Shown here: in pieces, positions 18,301-30,323 of the stretch | Numbering within the stretch: position 1 is the stretch's first letter | How the letters are laid out: every line of letters begins with the position of its first letter | Assembly (NCBI GenBank): GCA_025531455.1 | Contig: JAMYHL010000105.1 | Coordinates: 1-64,000, forward strand | Origin: Apiotrichum sp. Y4204 | Taxonomy: Eukaryota > Basidiomycota > Tremellomycetes > Trichosporonales > Trichosporonaceae | Direction: 5' to 3' | DNA: 64,000 bases | Translations under genes and position numbers: made by a program | The notes under the pieces: model-generated | Database searches by the model: none | The model's input: only the letters and a program-made list of their open reading frames with translations | Told to the model about the DNA's origin: nothing

Positions 18301-21300
18301 GACTGTCTTCGGGCCGACCGATAAAACCTACGTTACAATGGGGCGAACTGTATTCCACGGCGCAACCCCCGCCATACCCACGGGACAAAAGCCACACCGT
18401 AAAGGTCACGTACACTCGACTGGGGCACCACAATACCCACACACTGGCAGATGGATGGCAGGAACCCTTTCGCCTCTACTTGTCGGTCATGCGGGACCGG
18501 GTTGCACTCGGCGACAAGGTACAGGTACCCGCATCCCGACTCTACGGTAGAGAGTTACGGCCTCCTTTTGCACCAGTCGTGCCCAGCCATGTCTCACGAT
18601 CGGGTGCATCAGGCTGCGACGCGTATCACAGTAAATAGGTCCCGATACTGTACAGTCGAAACACCCCTTGCGTATGTCCTCGGGGAGAATTCCAACCAGT
18701 GAGCTGCAAGGAGCCATCGGCGGACGTTAGTCATCTGAAAGGCTCTGGACGTCCCTGGTACAATTGGGATAATAGGTCTGCTACGGCGTGACAACCCACC
18801 TCACGCGGCGACCAGCTACATAGCACCTCTTCCTCGTTAACATCCGGCGAGCCAACCACGGCAAACGGAGGAGAAAATAAAAACAACCATGAACCTAACC
18901 GCCCGCTACATGTTCAAAACCAGTCACCGCCTCTCTAACTTTGGGGCTCACAGCGAACTCGACAGGAATAACTAGTGATGAGAGCTGATCATGGCGAAGG
19001 CGCGACGGATATTACTCATTCCAGCATGTCAGGAAATCCTACAGTAGATTAGATTGTGTATGTGTATGAAACGCCAGATAGGGAGTTAACAGTCCTTTTT
19101 ACAACATCTCTTGCAATCTGAGGCACAGATAGCTAGCTTATCGGTGATATGTTCCCAAAGAGGCGATGGATGTCGTGACGGTGTGATGAACACCGATAAT
19201 CCGTAAGTCGGAGCCTGTTCCGATGTTTCAATCTCTGAAAACCAGCCATCACGCACAGCTGTGGTTTTCATCACTGAGGGTTAGTAAGATAGCAGACGTC
19301 CCCAGATCACGGCTAAAATCTACTGCAAAGGAAAGTCACAAGAACTTCTAGTGCAAGCCCTTGTGAGCCGGAAAGGATGAGCCGATTTATCGCTCGGTAT
19401 CAAAATAACAACATCATACAGTGGTGACCACCTGTTCAATCCAAAGGCGGAAGTGTGCTGTGAGATCCTAAGTGCCAGTCTCCCCCTTAGCGATTTCTTG
19501 TGCACAGGTAGCCCCGGTACTCTGACCTGTCTTGTAGCTGAGCAATTGCCGAACGCTTGTGGCCGGCGACATCGACCACCGCATGCTTTAGCAGTGTACT
19601 GTACCCACCACTCGGCTCGTTTGGTTCAACAGGCAGGATGCGCGTTTGTATTGCCAAGGAGCTTCCACCTGTCTGGGAATTTTTTGACTTTGGAATGATT
19701 CAACATATCGCGTGTGCGTGGGGGAAGGAACGATCATTGGAAGACGCAGATGACCTGAGCGCTGCGTTGGGCTACATAACCCCACACTTTTCTGTGGCAG
19801 CCTGTATCAACCAATATGGCCAGTCAGAGCTCATGACTATCTCATGGCTGTCAGAAGGAAAAGCTTGTAGGTTGCCTCTGCGTATGGGTCGACGATTCCT
19901 CACGTTAGCATGCGAATCGTTCGAGACCATGAGAGGTGCTGCAGTTCTGCATCGATTCTTTTGCGATTGGAGGTTATGGCCCAAGTCACGCTGCAATTCC
20001 CGTCCTGTGGGCTGCATGCAGTACCAGGTCTCCCCGTGCCCAGGACTCCAACCGGACTCAAGCTCGGCAGCCCATTTCACCTACAAATGCACGCACCACT
20101 ACTCGGCCGAAAGGCAGAAGTCTCACGCTTCCGTTAGCCCGTGAACGGTGAGACGGTTTCCTTGCGCGGTTCCCGCACCCTCGTTGGCGTTCAGGAGACA
20201 ACCGCGGATTCCGGGAGGCGATATCGAGATGTGGTTACCGGTGATAGCTCCTGGGTGAAATGAGCGGAATCTGGGTTGCGGCTGTTGCCTGGTGCTCAAG
20301 TGGCTATCCCAAAGTGGCAGGTGGCTGATTAACGGGTCCCAGTGGCTGTGCCACAATATCGGTTCAACAGTCAAGAGTTAAGTTTGGCGCAGAGAACGTT
20401 ATGATAGTCTAGGATGTCCGCCCGGACAAGTCGTCATGCACGGTCATCCCAAGTGCACAGGTGAGCTGGACTCGTCAACCCCAACACGCCTGGACAAACA
20501 ATGCCACATTCCCACCAGGGCGCCCGAACTTTGCATTGGAGTCGGTTGTCTCCAGTCTGTACCTTGCCGTGCCTCACTGATAACGTTATCTAACCCTTTA
20601 CTTGATATCCAGGCGCGGAACCTTGCAGAGAAAAGCTAAAGAAATATCGTAGTACGCACTAAGCTCTCGGCGGAAAAAAGTTACTGTTGTGAGGTACCCT
20701 GCCGCACACGTGGTTGCACTGCACGCGCGGTGCACCTGTACGAGGCATGGCGAACGCATGGCCTGCCATTTGTCCGCCTGGGTGTCAGCTTGGCACCGCT
20801 GGGACGGGGAGATTGTATCACCGTCCGAACGGACAGGTCCAACGGTAACGTCGATCGGATCCGCACTGGAAGCAAACGATCCTGGAGCTGACGGGACCTG
20901 ACGGGCACTCATCTCTGTGAAGCTTTATTTGCGTAGATATCACTTCCCGCGATTTTCGGTCGACAAATCGCGATCTGTGCGAGACCACTCGGGACCTCAT
21001 GATCCGCGGCCCGTCTAGTCTACTCGATTCGCGCTAGTTTGTCGTGCTTAAGAGAGAGGGAAAGGGAGAAGGAAGGCGTGGTGGAACAGTTTTTGTCACC
21101 CTCGGGTATCCCTGAGTGAGCGCAGACGCGACAAGCGCAGGATTCAGGATCCGAATGACAAAAGCACATCGATCATTCTCCCAGCCTTGCTTCAGTTTTG
21201 AACCCGACAGCAAAAGGTTTGATCACGAAGACTTAAGTGCGCCACAGTATTCGAGGACAGCTGCGAGGGCGGATATGTTGATCCAAATGCTCCGATTCCC

Positions 21301-21595
21301 ATAGTGACCCTTGTTTACAGGAGATTCAAATCTGGTTGAGCTGATTCCAATACAACACGAGTCTGGTGACAATATATTAATTACGTCAACGACGACGTTG
21401 GACAGGGGTGGGTGTAGTGATTTGTTCCTAGGGGCCTCTCCCGGCACAGCATCGGTTTCCCGACGGGAACTGCGCAGAAACCTTGGGGTTTGATCACAGT
21501 TTGTAGGCTCAATCTACCATATCAAGTAATAATCTGGGCAATCGGTTTCTTGCTCATACTTCCATCCTAGAGGTTGATGATCGAAGCTTACTGTA
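15371..21595. promoter_or_regulatory. Cluster of eleven TACTGTA/TACAGTA sites
   Basis: Sites begin at 15371, 16336, 16365, 16860, 17565, 17605, 17660, 18646, 19040, 19597 and 21589. TACTGTA and TACAGTA are reverse complements, so this is one motif in two orientations. Several are longer, of the form GTAC-N-GTAC (16335, 16364, 17564, 19596). Eleven in 6.2 kb compares with about one expected for a seven-base word in both orientations at even base composition. Whether it is a protein-binding site is inference. Confidence 0.4.
16333..16374. repeat. Perfect 11-bp inverted repeat (stem-loop)
   Basis: GCGTACTGTAC at 16333-16343 is matched exactly by its reverse complement GTACAGTACGC at 16364-16374, leaving a 20-base loop. 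Pairing does not extend beyond 11 bp. Each arm holds one copy of the TACTGTA motif that clusters in this region. It could fold as an RNA hairpin or act as a paired binding site. Confidence 0.7.
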
Positions 21596-22210
21596 GCATG
21601 TCATTCGTGTGTGTCCGTCCCCATGACGTGTTAGCGCGAAAAGTGTGGTTTGAAAGTAGTATTCCATGGCTGCACTGTACAGCGGACTGTTGGGAGCGCA
21701 TCATAATCAGCCTTGTTGCCATCTCTGGCTGCCATGTCCCAATCAATTGCATCCTGGATCCGCGGTCAGCGTATGAGCACCCTGGGAGGAGAATTGGGAC
21801 CTAGCTGAAAGCATGTGCACCGGAACGCTGTCGACATTAACCAGATTGACAGGAGGAGCCCAATGGAATAGATCGAACAGTACCTTGAAGCAACTACGCA
21901 ACCAGCAGCTCGGTGGCACTGAGCAGCTCAGCTGGTGGGTACAAGTTACCAGTCGTCGTCCTTGCTAAGCTCGGTCCAAAGACAACACCCGTAATACATT
22001 CCTGACTCTATATCATGAACCTACGGAAAGCCCGCTCCATGAGGAGCCAAGCAGTTTCAGGCGAGAGCCTGGCAGTATCATAGTTATACTCCGGTAGACT
22101 TGCAAACGTGGTTGTAGATCCGATACAGGTGGGATAAGATCCACGACGTGCACATATTATCACTCGTCTGGTAAGGGTACAGTCCCATTGCTTCCACTGT
22201 CGCTCAGCGC

Positions 22211-25200
22211 TCACCGCCGCGTCATCTGCATACTGCTCGCGTTCCCCAGGCTGCTGGACAATGAGGTAGTCCCACTGGAGGGGTCTCGCGGATCGCTCGT
22301 TCGCCGCTGACGTTTTGGGATGATCGAGGGCGCCGTCCGATCAGCCTGCGGGCTTGATGGCTTAGACCGAGAGGACGCCTTGCCCTTTCGGCCGGACTCT
22401 TTTGACAGAGGAGCTGTACGGTTTCTGATCATCAGCATAGCACATGTGGGGATACACACCTCTTCTTGATAACGTCTGTCTTGAGCGAGAGGGGACGGAC
22501 AACACCGTGAAGCTTATAAAACAGACCACAAGCGTTACACAAGGGTTGACCTTCGGGGTCACGACGCCAGAGGGGTGTGTTCGTCGTCTGGCAGTTTGTG
22601 CACATTGTCGGGGTTTCGGATCCGTCAACAACTTCATCCGGCGTCGCGTCACCGCTCCGGTTCTTAGAATGACCTACGCCGCCAGGGACTAGCGGCATCA
22701 TCGGCTGTATCTTGGCCGCCGACTGGAGGGATTGAAGGTTGGGCGAAGAGTTGGAACGCTGAGGAACACCAGCTGAAGCGGAAGGGAAAGAGTATCGACC
22801 ATCTCCATTACCCTTGAGCGTAGGCACGCCGTTCGCCTGAGGAGAATCCTGAACAGAGGTGGGTTCCGGAGGTACTCGAAGTACTTCACTGGGATTGATG
22901 TGGGTGAGGGGGTGCTGCGCGCTAGTGGCGTCATTCAAGTACAGGTGCATGAGTTGCTGGAAGTCGAATGGCGACTCTCCGGGAGGAGGAAGACCGATCG
23001 AGGATGTCATGTCAGAGAATAAGCCCGTTGTGTTGGAATCTTGCGTCACGTCAAGTTGCGAATTCGTCTGTGGCCATTCAAGGTCAGGAATGACGGGCGC
23101 GGTGCCTGCTGCCACCCCATCATCGGTACTATTCACGGATGGACCAGCAGCAGCGGCGAGATCGAAAAAGCTTTCGTATGGAAGGTTGAATGTAAATGGC
23201 GCGGAAGGGAATCCAGTGCCGCCCTCTGGCAAAGGGTTGTAACTGCCTCCACTAGGAGAGGCCTCAGCTGGTCGCTTGCGGTGATTATCCGGAAATTCGT
23301 TCTCCTCAGCTATTGTCTGCTCAATCGTGTGATCAAAGCTCGTCTTGCGAACGCGACGAGGGAGTAACCCATACTGGGGATGAATATTTTCTGGTATTGC
23401 CGCACTGTAAAGTCCTGGGCCCGAGATGCCTGGCAGACTTGGGTATTTGGATCGACTTCCTTGGCTGGCAGCGCTTGAAGGCGGCGAAAACGCAAGCTGT
23501 GAAAGCGGATGAGGTCCTGTCATCCTCGGCACTGATCCTGGACCTGAGATCGGGGCCTCGTCGTCACGGAAGGCAAACGCCTCTTTGGTGTCATGGGAGT
23601 TACTATTGACGAACTGTTCCATGTTGAGCTCGGAGGCGAGAGGTTGTGACATTGCCATCTCTACGCCAGGATTAATCCAGTCCGGGTAGTTGTTAGGCAT
23701 AGACCGAGCCACAGCATTGAAGGACGCCGGAGAGGGGTTCATGCTTGCTGTCGAACTGGACTGCGAACCTTGAGCTAACAGGTTGTGGGCGTGCTGCTCG
23801 TCACCAGCCTCGAATGCACGACTGCCACCAGCAAACGTGGAGCGTGAGCGCGACCGGGATGCGGCACGCCAATCCACGGCCATCCTAGAACGTGAGCGGG
23901 AGGCGGCACGCCAATCCACATCCATGGCACTGTTGATATTAGCAACGGGACATGAGACTATTGTGTCAGTGATCGTGATTGAACATACCTGGAGTCTCGT
24001 GCACTTGCGCTAAACCCAACAACGCGAGATTTTGCCTTTCGACGACCACGCTCGCCATCCTCAGGCTCTTGAGGCAGAGGGGGCAGAACAGGGTCCGGCG
24101 GGGGCGGCATCGAGTTTTTGGCCGGAACGTTTACAGCAGGTGTGGTGGCGCCCTTGCTCATGGTGAGGTGCATCATGCGCCAAGTAAGATTTTCCATTCT
24201 TTGACCGTGAGGGAGAGCACCTTTTGCGCGAGCATACGCCTTCCACACTTGCGTGGCCAGCGGATCCTTTTTCGCCATCTGCACAGCACTATTTGCGTCC
24301 ACAATCACTGGCATAGGTGAGCCGGGTGAGCCGGAGAGGGAAGGACGACGCCCGGACGCGAAGGTTGATATGCCGGACATGGGTGGACTCGTGCTTAGAG
24401 GGGAGTTTACCGCCATTGTGTTCAAAAAGTCGTCATTCAGGATGTCAGACACGACATCTCCAGATGATTTCTGGCGTTGCACTGGTGGGACTGCAATAGC
24501 TTCCGGGGACGAAGGGCCAGTTGTGAGGCCACCGAACGTTGAACCTGCACGAGATGTTGGTCCGGATGGTGGCTGTGCCTGTTGTTGCTGCTGTTGAAGA
24601 CTTAGCGCAATCCCCATTCGGATTGCCATTTCGATTCCAGCAGGGCCGTACTGAGCAAACTGGTCCAGTGTCATTCCGTTGGGCAGAGGAGGAAGATTCG
24701 ACATGTCAATCTTACTGGCCCAGTCCTCGGGCTCCTTCGACGTCTTGCGAGATTGAGATCGCGACGATGTCACAGGACTTGCAAACGACAACGACTTCGG
24801 GGATTGCTTCAAAGAAACGGGAGCTGGCGCTGGGTGTGGGGTAGCCTCTGGGCGACGTGGTTTAATAGGTCGGAACGACGATCTGGAGGAAGTCGGAACC
24901 TGCGAAAGATCAGCAACTGCGTGTACGGAAACCACTTACATCTGAGGGACTGCTCACGGACGAACTGGGGGTTGTGGCAGGTGTTTCCGACAAGCGTTCA
25001 CTTGACCATGATTGTCCTGCAACAGGCTTGGGACGGGCCTGTGTGAATCCATACGCTCCGGAGAATGATTGTTGTGGCGTTGCGCTCGACGGACTAGATC
25101 CCCCTTCCTGCACGCGTCGTGTCAACAGACTGCTGTTGTTCTGACGTTGTGCGCCTGCACCACGAGGCTGTTGCTGCATCTGCGGAGGGGCCTGCGAGAC

Positions 25201-26187
25201 CTGCTCAGCCGGCGGCTTGGTCGATTGCTGCGACTGCTGCGACTGCTGCGACTGCTGCGACTGCTGCGACTGCTGCGACTGCTGGGCTTGCTGGGCATGC
25301 AGCTGGGCCTGAGCTTGTTGGAGCATTAATGAAATGGCCGATAGCGACTGTGGGGCAGGATCATTGAACGGTGACTGGGGCTGCGGACCCATTCCCTGCG
25401 AAGGGGTATCTTGAGTGTGTGGAAGTGCTGCAGCTGGCGCGTGAGACTGGTTGGCCAAGTTTGCTGAATCCACAGTAGATGCAAGATTGAACGGGAGTCC
25501 GGTTCCGTTGACAGGTAGGGTTGCAGGAGCTGGTAGAGGGGTACTGGGCCTCTGACTGCGAGCCAGTAGTTCAGCCAGACTTGCCAAGATGTTCTGATTG
25601 ACGGGGTCGAGCGAGGCTGAGACTGCCGCCAAGGCCGAGACGGGGTCAACAGCATCTGCCTGCGTTTGCGACGGACTCCAAGGTTTTTCCAGCGCGCTCA
25701 TGTCGAAGGACTGGTCGGGAACGGCCCACCCAGTGCCTGCGTGCTGATCGGCGGTCGTGGTCATATCCGGAAAGCCGACATCAGGTAATGATCCGGACGC
25801 ACCGCGAGCCGCCGCATAATGAGCTGCAAATCCCTGAGCATGCGGAGTGGTACTGCTGCCATTCAAAGTACCAACTGAAGCGGCGAACAGATTGCTGTCA
25901 AAGCCACCGGCAGTTGGGGTTATCGATAGGTCACCGTTAAACATGTTGCCACTCGTGCTTGATGGAACGAACGGCCAGCCAGGGGAGGGCGCCTGGGCAA
26001 TCATGCTGGGACTTGAAAGGGTGCTGGTACTCGCTCGACTGGAGGAAGTCCGGGTCGGTTTCGACTGCATGACCTGACTGGGGGTCAGAGCTGGAGCTGC
26101 TGGAGCCGACGGCCCTCCCCCTCCATCGACTGTAAAGCGACCCTTCCTCGAACCAGTGGACGGCCGCCACTGCTTGTCGGTAGTCAT
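22211..26187 (-). CDS. ARE1: AreA/Gat1-type GATA zinc-finger nitrogen regulator
   Basis: Exons on the minus strand: up to 24940, 24899-23989, 23929-22460, 22424-22211. From the first in-frame ATG at 26187 the product is 1280 residues. The single GATA finger, C1163-X2-C1166-X17-C1184-X2-C1187, is followed by [15 protein letters not shown], the AreA/NIT2/Gat1 signature; the last intron splits this basic tail at KKR-NR. Around residues 633-660 the stretch [20 protein letters not shown] matches the conserved AreA N-terminal domain (DUF1752 type). Most of the rest is Ser/Pro/Gln-rich, with a QQS repeat near residues 300-325 and a duplicated 14-residue unit at 722-749. Known orthologues activate genes for poor nitrogen sources by binding HGATAR sites. 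The frame stays open upstream to about 26430 without an ATG, so an upstream start exon is likely and the true N terminus is unresolved. Confidence 0.93.
23842..23925 (-). repeat. 42-bp tandem duplication coding for two 14-residue units
   Basis: Inside exon 3 of the GATA-factor gene, two consecutive 42-bp units (23925-23884 and 23883-23842) encode [14 protein letters not shown] and [14 protein letters not shown]. The frame is kept. The units sit immediately after the intron ending at 23930 and add an Arg/Ser-rich stretch. Confidence 0.85.
25223..25288 (-). repeat. 9-bp coding microsatellite (QQS repeat)
   Basis: GACTGCTGC-type 9-bp units are repeated about seven times and translate on the minus strand as QQSQQSQQS within a Gln-rich part of the GATA factor. 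The unit length is a multiple of three, so copy-number change would keep the frame. Gln-rich tracts of this kind are common in fungal activation domains. Confidence 0.85.
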
Positions 26188-27600
26188 TTGGCTCGTCGCA
26201 GATAATGTAGATCGGGGGCCGCCGGCGCTCGCCTCGGGCTTGGATCCCGGGCGTGGCGCGATAGGCCTGGGAAGCAGAGGGCGAAGCCGACTCGACGCTG
26301 ATGAGGCAGTCGACTGTGGACTTCCTTTTGAGCTGGCTCCGCTGGTGGTCGACCGCGGCGACGGACCTGTAAATGGCGGGGACGGTGTGTTGGCCGAAAT
26401 GGTGACGAAGTATCGTAGGGCTAAGCTCAAGTCAGCTGCGAGTCACAAAGAGGTGCACAATGGCAGCGACGCTTCGCTCAGCGGCAAGTGGCAAGCGGCG
26501 GGCAGTAGTCAATCAACTGAGCTTTTGACAGTCGAAGCTGAGAGCGGCGCATGAATGGTACCCAGTCCTCTGTCTGACGACTGAGACAACCGGCCACACA
26601 CAGAAGAGGAAAGCAGGGACGAAGAAACAAAGGCGCGAAACATCGTCATAGTAGGAATAAAATCATAACAATGGTGCTCTCCCGTCTGCGATCCATAACG
26701 AACTTACCTGGGTTGGGATAAGAGAGCCGCGAAGATCTCAACACTAAAGATGAGATCCAGGCGAGAGTGGTTCAGCGAGCACAGCCAGTGTCGAGAAGTC
26801 AAACGCGACTCGAGGTGGCAACAATAGATGATGGGAAACTGTTGTGGGACGTGTGTCACACACAACACCCAGATGCGTACCAATCAGGTACTGAAGCCGG
26901 TTGAGGTACGACGGATCCTTCTGCTTCTGGATGCGCAGTGCACGGTGAGAGATGTTCGAAACTAGCACCAGCACCAGCACAGAGAAGGGGGTTCACGTAG
27001 GCGGTTCACACAAGCTACTGCCACTGGCTGATTGGAGAGCCGTGAATTGGGCAATGGCTGTGGCGAATCGTGCTTCCTGGATGGGTTCCCAGGGCGAATG
27101 GAGCTGGGCGTGTGTAGAGGTAGACAGGTGAACTTGGTAGAGGATGGATGAATGATAGTTGCTGGACGATGGTGGTGGCGGCTCCACACTTCACTGAACG
27201 CGCTGAGCGAGATTGAATGCCGCGTGGGAGCAGGGTTCTGGCGATTTGACGCTACTTGGCGGGTGTCTGGGACCAGCGAGATGACAGGGAACAGTGAAGA
27301 GTCCGGAAGTGGGTAATGCTGTACCGCCAATTCGTCTGGCGTCTAGTGTAGTCCCTGGGTATGCGGACGAGCAACAAGTGTGTGTTGTTATTCGAAAGCG
27401 AAGGTGTAAGGGCGTGTGTGAGGATCGGAGTGGGCCGGAGATCCGGAGTGGATGGAGAGAGATGGAGAGAGATGGAGAGAGGTGATGGAGAGAAATGTAG
27501 TTGAAAGATAAGGTCTAGTTTTCTGTTCTTTTTTTTTTTTGCCTCTGGTTCCTTTTGGACAACAGTCGGAGTGCGATGAATGCATGTATGTTTGTACACG
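26188..27600 (-). promoter_or_regulatory. Upstream region and probable leader of the GATA-factor gene
   Basis: On the minus strand this region contains a good splice donor (CCCAG|GTAAGT, near 26706) and several ATGs ahead of the main frame, among them a 46-codon frame at 26649-26509. A GAGATG-rich plus-strand repeat (three 10-bp ATGGAGAGAG units, 27452-27481) and an AGATAAG site at 27506-27512 lie further upstream. AGATAAG fits the HGATAR consensus bound by AreA-type factors. A spliced leader or an extra coding exon is likely; which one cannot be decided by eye. Confidence 0.45.
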
Positions 27601-30323
27601 TACTGTGCACGCGCCATCTCTGACTACTACTACTGATCACTGGATCACTGGGGGTGTATTGCCGTGTTGCCGTGTTGCTCATTGCGTGCGCAGGTGGATT
27701 GTCATATCATCATGCATTACTGCTTTGGTCCTTTCGCCGATGGGGGGATGGCAGGGGAGGCTTCGGAAGAAGAGGGGGGGGGGGGAAAGCCAAGACGGCC
27801 AGGTCAGCCAGGCCCTGGGCCACAGAGCCCAAACGGGCTGAAGAGGCCGGTCCTCCTAGCCAGGCACGATGGACGGACATTTGACAGACACACACTAAAA
27901 ACTCTAATTAGTGTTGTTGTAAATGATCCTAATGAAACGAACCACGTGAAATACATCTCTTGCATAGCTTGCATTCCCGTTTTTCCTTCCCCCTTCCCCC
28001 GCATAGTCCGCATAATGATAATATGGAGCAGCATCTGCCGGGCCCCTTGCGTCGTGTCACAGCTGGATAAATGATCAATTGCCGATAGTGCCAGCTGAAG
28101 AACAACCCGCTACGCCAAAAGTCATGGCCGAGCTACATAAACGTACTAAAGGGCCCGATGGGCTAAGCTTATATAGCTGCAGAGCATGTAGAGGGTTGGC
28201 ACATGTCCTGAATGCCTTGTGAACTCGTGAGCTTGTGAGCCTGCGGCAGGACGATCAGCGCTTGAGCAGGATGATCAGCGGATTCGAAACGCACCGAGCC
28301 GAGTAGCTAAAAGCATCGTCTGGCAAGATCACGCTGTGCAAAGGCAACACTTGGATTGCTTGTAGTCGTCGCCGAATGGCCGAGATGCGCGTCTCAAACT
28401 CGTTCAAGGGCCAAGGGCCGATGAAGCCGAGGCCGAGCAGCAATGAGGGGCATCGGCATCTTGAGAGACGCCAAACGGGTGCCGTACAAACACGGAAACA
28501 TGCCGTATAGAATGGAGAGAAGAGACCGGCACTCTACGCGATCCGAGCTTCTGACCGGGGACTTCACGCGGGCTGCCGTCCTCGGCGGTCGACCGACTTG
28601 TCGGCAGTTGACCGGGTCGTTAGATCGTCCGTAGATCCAGCTGTGGAGGCGCAAGAAGCCGTAGGCTCATGGGATCCAGGGGGCTACAACTGCCGGCCCA
28701 ATGATCCATCCAATGAGGTATAGCTGGGTATAGCTGGCGTGCTGGGGGGTGGGTCCGCTGTTCTCGGGCCGGCTGGAGCGGCATTTACCAGGGTATTTTG
28801 TTTGCCTTTTTCTCGTCGACTGCCAACCACAGCCAGATCAGAATCTCTTATCTCCCACCTCTCAGGATGCCGCAATGTCCAGGGACACAGCGGACATGGC
28901 GTCGCCGGGGGCAAGCTGTAAGAGCTGGATTAGAACATCAGAAACGGTGATAGCCGTGCACAGTCCGCGCGGACCGCACGGCTCCGCTCCCCGGCTTTCT
29001 CCGAGACGAGGACGTCCAAGCTCGTATGTACATACTACATCATCGTCTTCTATGTGCGTGCTATTCCCAATGATGTCGGACTGCTCGACAGGGGCAGCAG
29101 ATCTCAAGATGGATAAGAATAGAAGCTACGCTACAGGGCTACAGCCCTTTTTCGGCCGCGAGGGCCGTTGGCGCGCGGTCGAGGATTGGGAACGCTGAAA
29201 ATCTTTCTAGTAGTAGTCTTCTCGAGTCATCAAGTTCTGGGGGATAGACACGGGCACTAGGACGCGCTGATCAGACCCGTTGATCAGGCCCGTTGATCCA
29301 GACCCGCTGATCGCGTTGATCTCATTGATCAGCGGTAGTCTAAGTACATGCCCGATGTTAGATCGTCCAGAGAGTTTCATACAGAGCCCGCAGACCTCCG
29401 GCTACCGGTAAAGCATCTTCCGGCCCAAGCCATGTGCACTCGATACAAAACGTCGTGGCGTGTAACGCGCAAACACAGCAGCCTGAAATATTGGGTGGAC
29501 GAGCCTTGCAGCTTTCTGAAAGGTCTGCATGATCCATGGCATGGTATCGGCCGAGTCGTGGGTCTTGAAAGTGGACGCACGGAATGCGTCGAGCCCGGTC
29601 ATTCATAGTGGCCGCTGAACTGCCGGCCTACAGTACTTCTACAGTTGGGCAGCAAAAGCCAAATGACGCAAAGCAGCTTCATGACCACCCCTGACAACTG
29701 CCGTTAAGATTGTCGCTGCGTTCGCTGCCATCCAACGACTTGTTGAAGGCGCAACGGGCTGCAAATACACCCACAGGGTGACCCTTGTTTTGTGATTTAT
29801 TCTTAGCTGTTGAGCCCCCTGTCTATCTGCGGGACCTGGGCGAACCAATGGCGACATGGCGACGGAAGCCTCCCGTCTACCATCGGCATCTAGGCATAGA
29901 GTATTCACGTGTGCTCCCGATCGTTAACCTTACGTGATGGTAGCCGTCCGTCCACCTCTGTCTGCGTTCCACCGTCCGCCGCAGCTGGCTTGCCGCAGGT
30001 GGTCACTGAGGCCCATCTTGTCACAGGTGCAGGGAGACCTCTGTAGTAAGGGAAACTCACTCAACTCGGTACAATCTTTTGGACACTGAGGTAGCAGGGT
30101 TAATATCACAAAGAACAAGACACGCAAGGAACCCTACTCCTGTATCCGGTGCGGCGCAGAGCCCACACAGAGGTGGCGCGGTTCAGTTGGACCGTTGGCG
30201 TAGAAGGACATCGGGTATGCATGTTACCAGAAGAGTATACAACATGATCGTTAGAGGCCAAGGACATTCAAGCGGGATCCGATAGATTCATGCGTCTCAG
30301 AGCTGCAATCGTGCGCGGAGGAC
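27601..30323. other. Non-coding region between the GATA-factor gene and SEC15
   Basis: No credible gene was found. It holds a G run at 27775-27785, and a TGATC-rich stretch at 29266-29335 (CTGATCA / GTTGATC copies, with CGCTGATCAG near the start and CTGATCAGCG near the end). The right part holds the 3' end of SEC15, whose stop is at 30324. Confidence 0.5.

Larger units (their letters stand above)
14561..22210. other. Large gene-poor region
   Basis: About 7.6 kb without a credible protein-coding gene on either strand. Open frames are short (the longest about 247 codons at 17435-18178, minus) and have no recognisable motif or spliceable partner. No transposase, reverse transcriptase, long terminal repeat, rRNA or tRNA was recognised. 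What stands out is the dense occurrence of TACTGTA/TACAGTA, listed separately. Candidate contents are a long non-coding RNA, distal regulatory DNA for the flanking transcription-factor genes, or decayed sequence. Confidence 0.6.
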
